Below, one piece after another: positions 8,898 through 9,361 of a stretch of DNA of 9,361 nt. Source of the stretch: an uncultured Ectothiorhodospiraceae bacterium (lineage in GTDB: Bacteria > Pseudomonadota > Gammaproteobacteria > UBA9214). Under the pieces are notes generated by a model. The model was not told the DNA's origin, ran no database searches, and saw only the letters and a program-made list of their open reading frames with translations. Location: the NCBI GenBank assembly GCA_947258945.1, contig CAMYKJ010000066.1, positions 1 to 9,361 on the forward strand. Reading direction: 5' to 3'. The position numbers and the translations under genes are program-made. Position 1 is the first letter of the stretch; each line of letters starts with the position of its first letter.

Positions 8898-8971
8898 GTG
8901 TAGGAGCGGATCGCATCCGCGATTCCGTATATTACTGAAAAAAGAATCGCGCTTGCGAAGCGCTCCTACAC
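8898..8971. repeat. REP/BIME-like inverted pair between atpG and atpD
   Basis: GTGTAGGAGCG (8898-8908) and its perfect reverse complement CGCTCCTACAC (8961-8971) bound the element. Each half also has its own hairpin: GCGGA/TCCGC (8906-8910 with 8916-8920) and GCGCTT/AAGCGC (8949-8954 with 8958-8963). An inner inverted match CGCGATTC/GAATCGCG (8918-8925 with 8944-8951) surrounds an AT-rich centre. The TGTAGGAGCG...CGCGAT form matches the well-known Pseudomonas-type REP consensus, and two REPs head to head are the BIME arrangement. It lies within the atp operon transcript, where it should fold into a strong mRNA structure just before the atpD leader. Confidence 0.85.
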
Positions 8972-8979
8972 CAAATTTA

Positions 8980-9361
8980 TTAAACCGCCGCGGCACCGCT
9001 GACGATTTCCGAAATTTCCTGTGTAATCGCCGCCTGGCGAGCCTTGTTGTAGATCAGCTGCAATTCGTTGATCAGATCACCGGCGTTGTCGGTAGCGGAC
9101 TTCATTGCAACCATGCGCGCGGCCTGTTCACAGGCGACGTTCTCGACCACGCCCTGGTACACCAGTGATTCAATGTAGCGGATCATCAGGGCATCCATGA
9201 CCGGCACGGAATCGGGCTCGTAGATATAGTCCCAGTGCGTCTTCAGTGCATCGGTATCTGCTTCGCCGCTGACCGGAATCAGCTGTTTTATTACGGGGCT
9301 CTGCGTCATGGTGTTTACGAACTGATTGTGCGACAGATACAGCCGGTCGATCTCGCCGGCC
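8980..9361 (-). CDS. atpG: F1Fo ATP synthase gamma subunit AtpG, C-terminal part only
   Basis: Gamma is the rotating central shaft of F1. Only the last 126 or so residues lie in the window; the gene continues past base 9361. The visible part contains [27 protein letters not shown], the strongly conserved [20 protein letters not shown], and the end [20 protein letters not shown]...[14 protein letters not shown], which follows the E. coli C-terminus almost residue for residue. This long C-terminal helix lies inside the alpha3-beta3 ring. The stop is TAA (8982-8980). A 114-base gap with a REP-like pair separates it from atpD, unusually long for this operon. No damage is seen in the visible part. 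Confidence 0.97.
   Translation of the reverse strand, partial: AGEIDRLYLSHNQFVNTMTQSPVIKQLIPVSGEADTDALKTHWDYIYEPDSVPVMDALMIRYIESLVYQGVVENVACEQAARMVAMKSATDNAGDLINELQLIYNKARQAAITQEISEIVSGAAAV

Overview
The window is a stretch of core chromosome from a GC-rich gammaproteobacterium. The end of the F1Fo ATP synthase operon (atpG-atpD-atpC) followed by glmU and glmS is the classic gammaproteobacterial order, and the proteins resemble those of Escherichia and Pseudomonas closely. The genus cannot be told from the sequence alone. All genes but one lie on the minus strand, so transcription runs from high to low coordinates.

Layout in the direction of transcription: the C-terminal part of atpG (9361-8980); a 114-base gap holding a REP/BIME-like inverted pair; atpD (8865-7567); atpC (7547-7125); an FKBP-type prolyl isomerase whose ATG overlaps the atpC stop (7128-6640); a gap with a hairpin and a probable extended -10 promoter; glmU (6466-5102); a gap filled with GGGAGAGGG palindromes; glmS (4944-3195); a short gap with a good sigma70 promoter; a small four-cysteine protein starting at TTG (3059-2790). 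A small plus-strand gene for a membrane-anchored four-cysteine protein (2338-2784) runs convergently into the latter. uvrD (2131 to the window edge) lies divergently from that plus-strand gene.

Biologically the block joins energy supply (F1 sector), UDP-GlcNAc synthesis for the cell wall and LPS (GlmS makes glucosamine-6-phosphate; GlmU makes UDP-GlcNAc) and DNA repair (UvrD). I see no mobile element, CRISPR array, RNA gene or defence system, and nothing that looks like a new multi-gene system.

The striking feature is damage. Three of the most conserved genes each lack an internal piece: uvrD is frameshifted after codon 80, glmS has lost about 86 bases from the isomerase domain, and atpD has lost 26 codons in frame. 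The rest of each gene is intact and typical. Two of the three are normally essential, so assembly or consensus error is the first explanation to exclude. Real decay would imply second copies elsewhere.
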